Origin: Streptomyces sp. NBC_00568
GTDB lineage: Bacteria; Actinomycetota; Actinomycetes; Streptomycetales; Streptomycetaceae
Length of the DNA stretch: 64,000 nt
Assembly (NCBI RefSeq): GCF_026341855.1
Contig: NZ_JAPENW010000001.1
Location: forward strand, 4,827,001-4,891,000
Direction: 5' to 3'
Shown here: positions 17,100 to 25,382 of the stretch, piece after piece
How the letters are laid out: each line of letters opens with the position of its first letter
How positions within the stretch are numbered: position 1 is the first letter of the stretch
Translations under genes and position numbers: made by a program
The notes under the pieces: generated by a model
Told to the model about the DNA's origin: nothing
The model's database searches: none
Seen by the model: only the letters and a program-made list of their open reading frames with translations

Positions 17100-17915
17100 T
17101 CAGTTCGCGGTTCGTACTGTGATCTTTCCGTCGCCCGTGTGCGCGGAGACACGGTGGGCGCTCGTGTCGTCGCGGGGCACGTCCACGTCGACCGAACCGT
17201 CACCGCTCCCGGTCGTCACCCGGTAGGTGGCCCGGGGCAGCACGATCGAGACGGAGCCGTCCTGGCTGCGGGAGTCCACCAGGTCCGGCACGGCGCCGAG
17301 TTCGAGCCGTACCGAGCCGTCCTCGGTACGGGCGCGCACGCTCCGCGCGTCCACGCCGACCGCCCGGATCGAGCCGTCGCCGCTGCGCAGATCGAGCGGT
17401 CCCGAGGAGTCGCTGACCCGCACCGAACCGTCCGCCGTACGGATGCTCAGCGCCTCCTCGAAGCCCCGGGCGGTCACCCCTCCGTCCCCGTCCTCCACCT
17501 TGACGGCGGTCCCGCGCGGCACGACGATCCGGTGCCGGGCCGAGCAGTCGGCGATGACGCCCGAGCACTTCATCCGCAGCACCAGCCGGTCGTCGTCCTT
17601 CATCGCCCAGGTGACCTTCGGGTCCCCGCCGATGGCGACGTGTCCCTGGAACCACCGGGTGACCTGGACCTCACCGGCCTTCGCGGAGTCCGACACCACC
17701 AGATCGAGCGCGGAGTCGTCCGAGTCGACGGTCAGGGTCCGGCCCTGCAGCGCGAAGGACCGCTGCTCGGGCTCCTTGTCGTCCCCGGCGGACGCGCCGC
17801 ACGCGGTGGCGCCGAGGACGATCGCGATCACCGCACCGCCGACGGCGGCGGCACGGGTGCGCGAGGCACCACGGGTGCGGGTCCGGGTACCGCTGCGGGT
17901 GGGTGTGCGGGCCAT
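17100..17915 (-). CDS. DUF4097-like lipoprotein with DGSV repeats
   Basis: A 271-residue exported protein. The N-terminus has basic residues, a hydrophobic stretch and a possible lipobox ending in Cys (LGATAC near residue 39). From about residue 125 the chain shows a repeat of roughly 18-22 residues with a DGS/GDG core: TADGSVRVSD, SGDGSIRAVG, TEDGSVRLEL, SQDGSVSIVL, SGDGSVDVDV, TGDGKITV. This is the right-handed beta-helix pattern of DUF4097/DUF4098 adhesin-like proteins, often linked to envelope stress. ATG 17915 follows GGGGGAG. It is probably cotranscribed with the coiled-coil gene downstream, 54 bp away. Confidence 0.8.
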   Translation of the reverse strand: MARTPTRSGTRTRTRGASRTRAAAVGGAVIAIVLGATACGASAGDDKEPEQRSFALQGRTLTVDSDDSALDLVVSDSAKAGEVQVTRWFQGHVAIGGDPKVTWAMKDDDRLVLRMKCSGVIADCSARHRIVVPRGTAVKVEDGDGGVTARGFEEALSIRTADGSVRVSDSSGPLDLRSGDGSIRAVGVDARSVRARTEDGSVRLELGAVPDLVDSRSQDGSVSIVLPRATYRVTTGSGDGSVDVDVPRDDTSAHRVSAHTGDGKITVRTAN

Positions 17916-18403
17916 GATGATCTCCCCCTGGGACGGTCTGCGAGTCGCTTCGGCACCTCGACCGGAACCGGTCCGCGAAGCCTCTTCGACGTTAGGCACC
18001 AAGGGAGCCCGGCGGGATCCGGGCCGCTCCCGAATATGGGGTGGGGATAACCCCCGGGCCGAGCCCCGGGCCGCCCCGCCCGGCGGACAGCCGCGCCGTG
18101 GACGGCTCCGACGCCGACGCCGACGAGCAACCCTGGGCTGCCCCACCCGACAGCACCCCGACGTGGCGCCCGAGACCGGGCGCCAGCACTCCGCCGTCGG
18201 GCACCGGAGACCGGGCGACAACATCTGCTGCCTGCTGCACGGTGACCGCCCCGTCCGGGGCCCGCGCGTCGTCCTACCCGCTCCGTCCGTCACGGCCGGT
18301 CCCGGCCGGACCCGGCCTGTCCCGGGCAGGTCGGGGCCCGCCACTCGCCGGATACGGGTTTGCGGGGCATCCCCCCGGGCAATGTAGGCTGTCGACTCGT
18401 CCT
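17916..18403. other. gene-free spacer before tRNA-Val
   Basis: No credible gene on either strand; the possible reading frames are short and of biased composition. It should contain the promoters of the DUF4097 gene (leftwards) and of tRNA-Val (rightwards). Confidence 0.5.
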
Positions 18404-18478
18404 GGGCGCGTAGCTCAGTGGTAGAGCGCCGCCCTTACAAGGCGGATGTCGGCGGTTCGAAACCGTCCGCGCCCACCA
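18404..18478 (+). tRNA. tRNA-Val(TAC)
   Basis: Complete cloverleaf: acceptor GGGCGCG pairs with CGCGCCC at 18468-18474, D-arm with AGTGGTA, anticodon stem CCGCC/GGCGG around loop CTTACAA (anticodon TAC, valine), T-arm with GGTTCGAAACC, discriminator A, and CCA encoded at 18476-18478. Its 3' part is the integration site of the element that follows. Confidence 0.95.
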
Positions 18479-18479
18479 G
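18434..18479 (+). repeat. attL, 46-bp core in tRNA-Val
   Basis: From the anticodon loop (CTTACAAGG) through CCACCAG this stretch is repeated exactly at 24352-24397. It restores the 3' half of tRNA-Val next to the integrase, the standard arrangement for tRNA-targeting tyrosine recombinases. Confidence 0.9.
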
Positions 18480-18482
18480 GAA

Positions 18483-18516
18483 AAAGGCCCCCAGCCGATC
18501 ATGGCTGGGGGCCTTT
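18483..18516. terminator. bidirectional terminator after tRNA-Val
   Basis: Perfect 14-bp stem (AAAGGCCCCCAGCC / GGCTGGGGGCCTTT) with loop GATCAT, flanked by A- and T-rich ends, so it can serve tRNA-Val and the converging integrase. Confidence 0.9.
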
Positions 18517-18545
18517 GACATCCAGATCTGACATCAGTGCCGGTA

Positions 18546-19649
18546 CTACTCGCGCTGTAGCCGTCGCGTGAGCAGCCGATCCATGTGGCTGACGGCCTCG
18601 CGCTGCGTGTCCTGGACGACGTGAGCGTAGACGTTCATCGTCACGGCGATCTGGCTGTGCCCCAGGATCTCCATCACGACGCGAGGAGCCACGCCGGCCG
18701 CGGTGAGCAGGGTCGCGCAGCCGTGTCGGGCATCGTGCAGCCGGATGACCCGAAGGCCCGCGTTCCCGGCGACCCGGGTGAAGGAGCGGTACATGTTGCG
18801 CGGCTCGATCGGCCGACCTGTACGCGTGGTGAACACGTAGTCACTGTCCTCCCAGCTATCACCCGCCCGCTCGCGCATCGCGGTCTGGCGCATCCGCTGG
18901 TACCGCAGGGGTGCCACGCACATGGCCGGCAACGGCAGCACCTGCCGACGACGCCGACCCTTGGGATCGTCCTCGTACACCTCCCCTCCGACCCGCTGCC
19001 GCTGCTTCCGAACCCTGAGCTCGCGCTTGTCGAGGTCGACGTCCTGCCACCGGAGCCCGATGACCTCCCTGCGACGGAGACCGAGCGCGATGGAGAGCAC
19101 GAAGGCCGGGTAGAGCGGATCGCACCGGGCCGCGGCGAGGAAGTCGAGCGTTTCCTCCAGGCTCCAGGGATCGAGGCTGCGGGAGTCGACCCGAGGCGCG
19201 TCGACCAGGGTGACGACGTTCCTGGCGATCAGCTCCTCACGGCAGGCGGCCGAGAGGGCGGTGCGGAGAACCTTGTGCGTCTCCTTCGCGGTGGCCGCGG
19301 TGGTCTGCTGCTCCAGCCGGACGAGGAAGCGACGGACGTCGGCAACGCTCAACGACTCCAGCTTCTTCGTGCCGAGCATCGGCACCAGGTAGAGCCGGAC
19401 GTGGAACTCGTACTTGGCGTACGTGGTCCGCTTCCGCCGAGGCTTGATCATGTTCTCCAGCCAGTAGGGCAGCCACTCGGAGAGCTTGGCCGACCGTGTG
19501 GGCACGGGCACGCCCTGGTCGACCTTGGCGAGCAGCTCCCGACGCTTGGCGTCGCAGGGACGGCGAGCTTCCGGCAGGGGAGAAGCTCCCCTCAGAGGCA
19601 GAGCTGATGGCACTGCACTCCGTGTCGCGTACGGTCGCCCGCCAGGCAA
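18546..19649 (-). pseudogene. tyrosine integrase, N-terminus replaced by foreign sequence
   Basis: The catalytic domain is complete: box I Arg in ALGLRRREVIGLRW, HDARHG (H-x-x-R) and LGHSQIAVTMNVYAH with the nucleophilic Tyr. The core-binding domain (SEWLPYWLENMIKPRRKRTTYAKYEFHVRLYLVPMLG) is also present. The natural reading frame resembles other actinobacterial integrases only from about AKRRELLAKVDQGVPVPTRS; the preceding 30 residues are the antisense of the adjacent GntR fragment, so the arm-binding N-terminus has been lost at about 19557. It sits 66 bp from attL and reads towards it, as expected of the element's own recombinase. It may still be translated, but full function is doubtful. 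Confidence 0.8.
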
Positions 19650-19861
19650 TCTCGCGACTTCGCGAGGACGGGTACGCGGTCTCTCACCAGGGCAAGGGCA
19701 GCTTTGCGGCCCTGCCGGGTGAAGGCACCCCGGTCAAGCGCAGTCCCGAGTTCGAGCAGATCACGGAGTATCTGTCCGAGGTCCGTCGGGACGTGCGCCG
19801 TCTCGCCGAGCGGATGGACCAGCTTGAGGACCTGGTACGCAAGCAGGCCCAAGGGCGGTGA
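19557..19861 (+). pseudogene. GntR-family regulator, N-terminus missing
   Basis: The frame reads DGELPAGEKLPSEAELMALHSVSRTVARQAISRLREDGYAVSHQGKGSFAALPG, the second half of a GntR winged helix, and then a coiled C-terminal part (VRRLAERMDQLEDLVRKQAQGR). The first helix of the usual GntR domain (YRQVADxLRxxI...) is absent, and upstream sequence is antisense integrase. Such small GntR repressors control transfer genes in actinomycete integrative elements. An in-frame GTG at 19496 could give a hybrid product with 20 foreign residues. Confidence 0.75.
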
Positions 19862-19955
19862 CCAAGACGTCAGCTCGACGCGCGATCTCTGAAAGCTCCT
19901 CAACAAGTCCCCCTAACTGCTCGATCAGTTCGCGCTTCTCTGCCGGGGTCAACAC
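19761..19955 (-). CDS. possible small helical protein overlapping the GntR 3' end
   Basis: A 64-codon frame beginning MLTPAEKRELIEQLGGLVEELSEIARRADVLV, which looks like a natural amphipathic helix, with GAAAGGG eight bases before the GTG. Its codons are less GC-rich than the chromosome and include one TTA. The second half, overlapping the GntR gene, is low complexity, so this may be the start of a truncated gene. Function unknown. Confidence 0.3.
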   Translation of the reverse strand: MLTPAEKRELIEQLGGLVEELSEIARRADVLVTALGPACVPGPQAGPSARRDGARPDGPRTDTP

Positions 19956-19979
19956 GGTCGCAGCCCTTTCGTTGCCCTC

Positions 19980-19996
19980 ACGGCCTGAGAGGCCGT
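19980..19996. terminator. short hairpin after the GntR fragment
   Basis: ACGGCCT-GAG-AGGCCGT followed by TCTCTTTCC; 7-bp perfect stem. Confidence 0.5.
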
Positions 19997-20100
19997 TCTC
20001 TTTCCGAATCTCGTGTGCGGTTTCTGCTGGTCAGACATGGGATTGCGGGTGCGGCGGAAGCCTCGGTTCGTTGCTGATCGAGTTGCCGTGGGGGTGGCGG

Positions 20101-20616
20101 ATGCCGTCGATGCGGGCGGTTCTGGAAGCGCGGCGGAAGGCCGCGGTCGTGCGGGTGGAGGAGCTCGAAGCCGAACTCGAGCGGGTTCGGGCGGACTTGG
20201 CGGACGCCGAAGAAGTCCTCAGGCGTCGGGTGATCGGTCTCGAGCAGTATCTGGAGGCGCTGGCCGAGGAGGAAGCGTCGGCCGTGGTGGTCGGCGGGGT
20301 GTCGCGGAGGAAGCCGGTGGGCCCGCGCCGTGCGGTGCCGCATCGGGAGAACGCGGCCGGGGTCGAGGATCTGTCGGTGGACTACCAGGCGGTGATGGCT
20401 GCCGCGGCGGAGGCCGGAGTCGAGGGATTGGGCGCCCGGCGGACAGCGCTGGTACTCGGCTGGGACAGTGCCTCCGCCTCACGCGTCGAGGGTGCGAGAG
20501 CACGGTTGAAGAGGCTGGTGGAACGGGGCTGGCTGGTGGAGGCGAAGCCGGGAAAGTTCACGACGCCGCCGTCGGAACAGGTTGATCATGTCGGGCGGCC
20601 AGACGGCGGTTCATGA
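20101..20616 (+). CDS. helical hypothetical protein, 3' end disrupted by IS
   Basis: A 171-residue frame starting MPSMRAVLEARRKAAVVRVEELEAELERVRADLADAEEVL, a clear coiled coil (residues 4-60), followed by a linker and a helix-turn-helix-like C-terminus (GARRTALVLGWDSASASRVEGARARLKRLVERGWLVEAKPGKF). The winged-helix look suggests a DNA-binding or plasmid-related protein, but I do not recognise it. The last residues overlap the converging transposase gene, so the natural C-terminus was probably cut by IS insertion near 20560-20580. ATG at 20101 follows a GGGGGTGGCGG tract. Confidence 0.6.
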   Translation: MPSMRAVLEARRKAAVVRVEELEAELERVRADLADAEEVLRRRVIGLEQYLEALAEEEASAVVVGGVSRRKPVGPRRAVPHRENAAGVEDLSVDYQAVMAAAAEAGVEGLGARRTALVLGWDSASASRVEGARARLKRLVERGWLVEAKPGKFTTPPSEQVDHVGRPDGGS

Positions 20617-21364
20617 GTGCGATCATCGACCAGCGGATGACGGCCTCGCTCGTGTCGGTGCGTCGCTCGTAGTCCCGGACCAGGCGCCGGCTGCGCAGGA
20701 GCCAGGCGAAGGATCTTTCGACGACCCAGCGGCGGGGCAGTGCCTGGAAACCTTGGACGTCCTCATGGCGGTGGACGATGTCGAGGACGAGCCCGAGATG
20801 CTGGCTGGTCCAGTCGGTGAGGTGGCCGGTGTAGCCGCCGTCGGCCCAGACCCGCACCAGCCGTCGGAAGTCCTTCTTTGCCGCGGGCAGAAGCGTCCGG
20901 GCGGCGTCCCGGTCGGTCGTGGATGCCGGTGTGACCAGCACGTTCAGCAGAAGTCCGAGCGTGTCGGTGAGCAGATGCCGCTTGCGCCCGTTGATCCTCT
21001 TGCCCGCGTCGAACCCGCGTGAGGCGTGGGCGACGGTGGCGTCCGCCTTCACCGACTGCGAGTCCACGACCGCGGCACTGGGTTCCGGGCCGCGGCCCTC
21101 GCTGGTGCGGACGGCCTCACGGAGCCGTTCGTACAACTCGGCCACGAGGCCGGCGTCCCGCCAGCGGGCGAAGAAGGCATAGACGCGCGGCCAGGGCGGG
21201 AAATCGGACGGCATCGCCCGCCACTTGATGCCGTTGTCGACGAGGTAACGCACCGCGTCGATCATCTGCCGGTGGCAGTAGCCCTCCGGTCGGCCGCCCC
21301 GGCCCGCCAGCCAGCCCGGAACCGGCAGCAGATCCTTCACCAGAGCCCACTCGAAATCGCTCAT
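20558..21364 (-). CDS. IS5-family transposase
   Basis: A 268-residue DDE transposase starting MSDFEWALVKDLLPVPGWLAGRGGRPEGYCHRQMIDAVRYL. Catalytic residues lie in AAVVDSQSVKADATVAHASRG (first Asp), RVWADGGYTG (second Asp) and RRWVVERSFAWLLRSRRLVRDYERR (Glu). All three are intact, so it could be active if the ends are. The frame continues upstream, but ATG 21364 gives the usual family N-terminus. I could not identify the terminal inverted repeats, so the element is annotated by its gene only. Confidence 0.88.
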   Translation of the reverse strand: MSDFEWALVKDLLPVPGWLAGRGGRPEGYCHRQMIDAVRYLVDNGIKWRAMPSDFPPWPRVYAFFARWRDAGLVAELYERLREAVRTSEGRGPEPSAAVVDSQSVKADATVAHASRGFDAGKRINGRKRHLLTDTLGLLLNVLVTPASTTDRDAARTLLPAAKKDFRRLVRVWADGGYTGHLTDWTSQHLGLVLDIVHRHEDVQGFQALPRRWVVERSFAWLLRSRRLVRDYERRTDTSEAVIRWSMIALMNRRLAARHDQPVPTAAS

Positions 21365-21816
21365 GTCCGAGCCGTACCGGGGCTGGCGATCCGGCCGGTC
21401 GGCCGCGTTCCCGAACCTGTGGGCGAGACAGTCACACCCACGAGTGGACGAACTGGACTCGGCAACCGCAACCACGCGACACTTCGACAACAGGGCCTCT
21501 TGCTTCTCGCTGGACTCGACATCCGCGAGCTACCAAGAGGCCCTTCTTCCATGCACGCGGACCGGCCAACTCACCCGAACCAGGACGCTGTTCGAGCGCC
21601 ACCGACCACGCGAGCGGATAGAGAACAGCCAGTTAGCCAGCCATTTTGGGGCGAGCCTCTAAGATCACGGCCCAACGTCGTGCTTTAACGGGCAGGTCCA
21701 CAGACTGCCCGACTCGCCATCAGCTTAACGGGCCATGATCACTCGCCCCAAAGCAGCTCCACCCCAAAGCCGCTCCGCCGACCTCGTACCGCGTGCGCAC
21801 GGGCCACTCTGCCTAA
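21365..21816. other. IS-flanking spacer with long hairpin
   Basis: No credible gene. It contains an inverted repeat GGGCCTCTTG (21493-21502) / CAAGAGGCCC (21534-21543) with an inner CTCGC/GCGAG pair, and a second hairpin GGGCAG/CTGCCC near 21693-21713. These look like ends or scars of further transposable elements. Confidence 0.5.
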
Positions 21817-22701
21817 GAGGCCCTAACAGAAGCTGTTGATCATGTGACCTTCGGCTTGGACGGTCGTTGGTCTGATCGTGGGAACACGTCAGTCGAGGCC
21901 GTGGATCGTGTCGGATGAACTGTGGTCACTCATCGAGCCGTTGCTGCCCGAGCCGGCACCGAAACTGGTGGAGGGCAGACCACGGGTGCCGGACCGGCAG
22001 GCCCTGTGCGGGATCCTGTTCGTGCTGCACACCGGCATCCAATGGGAGTACCTGCCACAGGAGTTGGGCTTCGGCTCGGGCATGACCTGCTGGCGGCGCC
22101 TGGCCGCCTGGAACGAAGCCGGCGTGTGGGATCAACTGCACCTGGTGCTGCTGAGGAAGCTGCGGGCCGCGCAGAAGCTGGACTGGTCGCGGGCGGTGAT
22201 CGACTCCTCCCACGTGCGGGCGGCCCGACGGGGCCCAAAAGCGGACCCAGCCCCGTCGACCGCGCGCGGCCGGGCAGCAAGCACCACGTCGTCACCGACG
22301 CCCAGGGCATCCCGCTCGCGGTGTCGCTGACCGGCGGGAACCGCAACGACGTCACCCAGCTCCTGCCCCTGATCGACAAGATTCCGGCCGTCGCGGGAGT
22401 CGTCGGCCGACCCAGACGCAGACCCGACGCCCTCCTCGCCGACCGCGCCTACGACCACGACAAGTACCGGCGCCTGCTATGGCAGCGCGGCATCCGACCG
22501 GTCATCGCCGAACGCGGCGTCGAGCACGGCTCCGGCCTGGGAACTTTCCGTTGGGTCGTCGAGCGCACCATCGCCTGGCTCCACGGCTTCCGCCGCTTAC
22601 GCATCCGCTGGGAACGACGCGACGACATCCACGAAGCCTTCCTCGGCCTCGCCACCTGCCTCATCACCCACAGACACGTCCAACGCCTTTGTTAGGACCT
22701 C
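21817..22701 (+). mobile_element. IS5-family (IS427-like) insertion sequence, 885 bp
   Basis: Ends are imperfect inverted repeats: GAGGCCCTAACAGAAGC on the left and, reverse-complemented, GAGGTCCTAACAAAGGC on the right. Both sides are flanked by TAA (21814-21816 and 22702-22704), a 3-bp target duplication typical of this IS5 group. It contains one transposase in two frames. Confidence 0.8.
21878..22695 (+). CDS. IS5-family transposase made by programmed -1 frameshift
   Basis: Two overlapping frames encode one 272-residue DDE transposase. The first (from GTG 21878) starts MGTRQSRPWIVSDELWSLIEPLLPEP and runs to RAARRGPK; the second continues SGPSPVDRARPGSKHHVVTDAQG to the end. The join is at CCCAAAA (22234-22240), read C CCA AAA in the first frame: a canonical X-XXY-YYZ slippery heptamer, and a -1 shift there fuses the two frames exactly. 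Catalytic residues: Asp in AVIDSSHVRAA, Asp in ALLADRAYDHD, Glu in FRWVVERTIAWLHGFRRL. Intact and probably functional. Confidence 0.85.
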
Positions 22702-23021
22702 TAAATGTGCCAAGCCCCAAAAGCAAGGAGGCCCGACCCGGCGGCCGCCAAGATGTAGAGGGCCATGAGCATCCTAGGAGCCCAGATTTCGCGAGAGGTG
22801 AAGGATCGGTACACCTTTGGATTCTGCCCGCGCTCCAGCGCTTCCCATTCCGCGAAGAAGACCGCAGCCGGGAGGAATCTTTCGATGCGGTTGATTACCG
22901 CAAACTTTCCCGTATTCAGCTGCCCGAATGAGGTAACGCCGCCGTCCTCGACGAGTGACGGAACCGCCGGGGCCGCACCGTGCCGGGGGCCGAGCGGGGC
23001 GGGCCGCCCACCGACTAGCAT
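22701..23021 (-). pseudogene. membrane protein fragment truncated by the IS
   Basis: The frame reads GGVTSFGQLNTGKFAVINRIERFLPAAVFFAEWEALERGQNPKVYRSFTSREIWAPRMLMALYILAAAGSGLLAFGAWHI, an apparently natural protein with one membrane helix near the end. Its stop codon is created by the IS boundary, so the C-terminus was lost on insertion. No convincing start was found; ATG 23021 is the furthest plausible one. Function unknown. Confidence 0.45.
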
Positions 23022-23086
23022 CGCCGAGTTCGTGCCACCCACCGGCCCGGGCATCGCGGCACGGCGTACAGGGGAGCTGACACGGC

Positions 23087-24019
23087 ATGAGAACGAAGAG
23101 CGCAGCGGCGTGGGCGGTAGCGGTGCTGATGCTCGGCGCAGCCGTGGGCGGCTGCGCCGAGCAATCGGACAAGGGACCGTCCGGCAGCAGCGCGAAGCAC
23201 ACGAAGTCCCACCGCGAACCCGAGGACAAGCCTGATTCACGGGTCGTCGAGGACGACGACGACCACACCGTCCTCGAACTGTCCGACGGCCGGCAGGTGT
23301 CCCTCCGCTTCACTCGCCGCGGCCTGGAGGCACAGCATCACCACGCCTCTGACGACGCCTGGTCCGCCCGGAAGACGGTCTATGAGACCGGCACCAAACC
23401 GTGCCACGGCATCAGGGCAAAGGCGTACCGGGACACCGTGTGGCTCGCGGCCGGCTTCGGCGCGTACTGCAGGGACGGCGAAGAACCGCAAGAGGTGATC
23501 GCGGCCGTCGCCACCGGGGACCTCTCCTCCTGGACCACCGACCCGACCAAAAACACCATCGCCTGGCCGAAGGCCCGCATCCGCGACGGTGGCGCCCGAG
23601 TGGACTTCGTCGATCCCAGCATGCTGGAAACCACCACGCTGACCTGGCGCAAAGGCTCCGGATTCGCCGAGGTGGCCACGAAGTACAAGCGCATCCACCC
23701 CTGGTTCGTGGGCCGGTGGCGAGCCACGGACGGCAGCCAGCAGCTGACCCTCCACCAGGTCGAGCCGGGCAGACGCGCACGCGTGGTCATCGAGTCCCGC
23801 ACCGGCCCGCGATGCAAGGGCAGCGCCACTGTCTCCGGCATCGACCAGCACGACCTGTCCATGAGCAACTTCAAGCTCGATCAGGGCACCAGGACCGTCA
23901 ACTGCCCGCCGGAGGAGACCAAGTACTCCTTCGACGTGAAGTCCTCGGACGGCCCGCTGCGCCTACGCAAGATCGGCAACCACCCGAAGACCGTCCTTAC
24001 CTATGAGCGGGCGGGCTGA
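23087..24019 (+). CDS. secreted lipoprotein, unknown function
   Basis: A 310-residue lipoprotein: signal MRTKSAAAWAVAVLMLGAAVGGC with the lipobox Cys at residue 23, then an acidic, Ser/Lys-rich linker (24-60) and a globular region of mostly beta character (60-310) containing two Cys in the middle (CHGIRAK, AYCRDGE) and two late Cys (RCKGSA, VNCPP) that could form disulfides. No recognised domain. GGGGAG lies 9-14 bases before the ATG. It is the last gene before attR and may be a cargo gene of the integrated element. Confidence 0.7.
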   Translation: MRTKSAAAWAVAVLMLGAAVGGCAEQSDKGPSGSSAKHTKSHREPEDKPDSRVVEDDDDHTVLELSDGRQVSLRFTRRGLEAQHHHASDDAWSARKTVYETGTKPCHGIRAKAYRDTVWLAAGFGAYCRDGEEPQEVIAAVATGDLSSWTTDPTKNTIAWPKARIRDGGARVDFVDPSMLETTTLTWRKGSGFAEVATKYKRIHPWFVGRWRATDGSQQLTLHQVEPGRRARVVIESRTGPRCKGSATVSGIDQHDLSMSNFKLDQGTRTVNCPPEETKYSFDVKSSDGPLRLRKIGNHPKTVLTYERAG

Positions 24020-24351
24020 CGTACGACTGCGCATGAGGGGCGGCGGCGTGGTCGGGTCTCTACCGTGTGGGTGGAGGAGGCGACGCTGATGGGGTCTGGT
24101 GGCCTCGTACTCTCCGGGCGCGAGGACGACGGACGGCGGACCTGCCGATCACTGTGGCGGTGCGCCAGTCGGCACGTCTGGTGGAACTGGGCGGACCGGC
24201 CGGACGATCCCTTGGAGATCTGCCCAGTACCGGAGTTGTTCCGCTGACATCCAATGCTGACATCAACGACCACGCACAGCCGCAGCCTTGGACGGTTGCA
24301 GATGGCTTCTGCGCGCACAGGTGGGCCCAGCCAAGGCCGAGTCGGAGTGAA
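24020..24351. other. gene-free spacer before attR
   Basis: Short frames only, none with a convincing start and composition. I see nothing that can be named. Confidence 0.4.
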
Positions 24352-24397
24352 CTTACAAGGCGGATGTCGGCGGTTCGAAACCGTCCGCGCCCACCAG
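24352..24397 (+). repeat. attR, 46-bp core identical to the tRNA-Val 3' half
   Basis: Exact copy of 18434-18479 (CTTACAAGG...CCACCAG). The sequence upstream does not form the 5' half of a tRNA, so this copy is the displaced original end of the tRNA gene. Confidence 0.9.
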
Positions 24398-24412
24398 TCT
24401 CAGGACACGAAC

Positions 24413-24454
24413 AAGGCCCAGGTCAGCCGGTGTGAATCCGGATGCCTGGGCCTT
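24413..24454. terminator. hairpin between attR and the second integrase
   Basis: Stem AAGGCCCAGG (24413-24422) / CCTGGGCCTT (24445-24454) with an inner CCGG/CCGG pair. Confidence 0.75.
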
Positions 24455-24488
24455 GATCCTTCTCGGCTGCTCGGGGCCGTCGTGCCAC

Positions 24489-25382
24489 TCACGTGCCAGA
24501 TGGGCCGCGCGGAGGCCGCCGCACCTTCCTGATCTGACCGTCCACGTAGTCGGCGATCTGGTGGTCGCGCCCGTTGACGAGGTGCTGATAGACCAGCGCG
24601 GCCCGCACCGACGAGTGGCCCATCCGCTGCATCAGCTCACGGGTGGTGGCGCAGCCGGTCGCGGCGAGGGTGTTGCCCGTGTGCCGGAGATTGTGGAAGT
24701 GGACGTCACCGAGACCGGTCGAGGCGAGGGCGCGGAGCCAGATCCGCCGGAAGTCGGTCAGTCGCAGGACAGCACCGCGGGCGCCGACGAAGACGAGCCA
24801 GGATCGACCGGCCTCCGCGTGCTCGGCCAGGTGGTGCGCGAGCTCGGGCACGAGCGAGGCCGGGAACGCCAGGGTGCGCACACCCGCCGCACTCTTGGGC
24901 GCCTTGACCGTGAGGCCGTCCGTACGGGTCTTGGCGTACGAGCGACGGACGGAGACGGTACGGGCCTCCAGGTCGATGTCCCGGCGTTGGAGAGCGGCCA
25001 GCTCACCGAAGCGGAGCGCGGCGAACGCGGCCAGGAGCACCAGGGCGCGGCAGTGAGGAGGGACCGCGTCGGCGAGCCGGTACACCTGGGTACGGAGAGG
25101 AACGGCCGCTCGGTGTGGGTGACCGTGCCCGCCCCCCTTGACCCGGCACGGATTGCGCTCGATCAGCCCGTCATCCACGGCCGTGTTCATGATGGCCCGG
25201 AGGACCTGGTACGCCTCAGAAACGGTGGCCGGTCCGACCCCCGCGTCGAGGAGATCGGTACGCCAGCGCCGTACCTGCGGCGTGGTGATCTCCCGCAAGG
25301 GGATCGCGCGGAACGTCGGCAGGATGTGGTCGTACGCTGACCACCCATTCGCGAGAGACGGGATCAGCGCATGTCCGGCAGA
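24489..25382 (-). pseudogene. second tyrosine integrase, 5'-truncated
   Basis: The C-terminal catalytic domain is complete: Arg in AAFAALRFGELAALQRRDID, HNLRHTGNTLAATG, and MGHSSVRAALVYQHL with the Tyr. The frame is open upstream through WSAYDHILPTFRAIPLREITTPQVRRW, a typical core-binding segment, but meets an in-frame stop just past 25382 and has no ATG or GTG; only a TTG at 25298 is available. Actinobacterial integrases of this type are about 100 residues longer, so the N-terminus is gone. Its stop lies 92 bp from attR, in the same position and direction as the first integrase relative to attL, which suggests an older element that used the same tRNA-Val. Confidence 0.75.

Larger units (their letters stand above)
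18434..24397. mobile_element. integrated element in tRNA-Val, about 6 kb, decayed
   Basis: Bounded by the 46-bp attL and attR repeats. Contents in order: integrase, truncated GntR regulator, a small possible gene on the minus strand, an IS-adjacent hypothetical gene, two IS5-family transposase genes, a truncated membrane protein fragment and a lipoprotein gene. No replication or transfer gene (FtsK-like TraB, RepSA-like) remains, so this is the remnant of a larger AICE-type plasmid or prophage. Confidence 0.8.

Noticed and set aside
21363-21662. 100-codon plus-strand frame between the two transposase genes
   Set aside because: Low complexity, overlaps the transposase start and hairpins; not protein-like.
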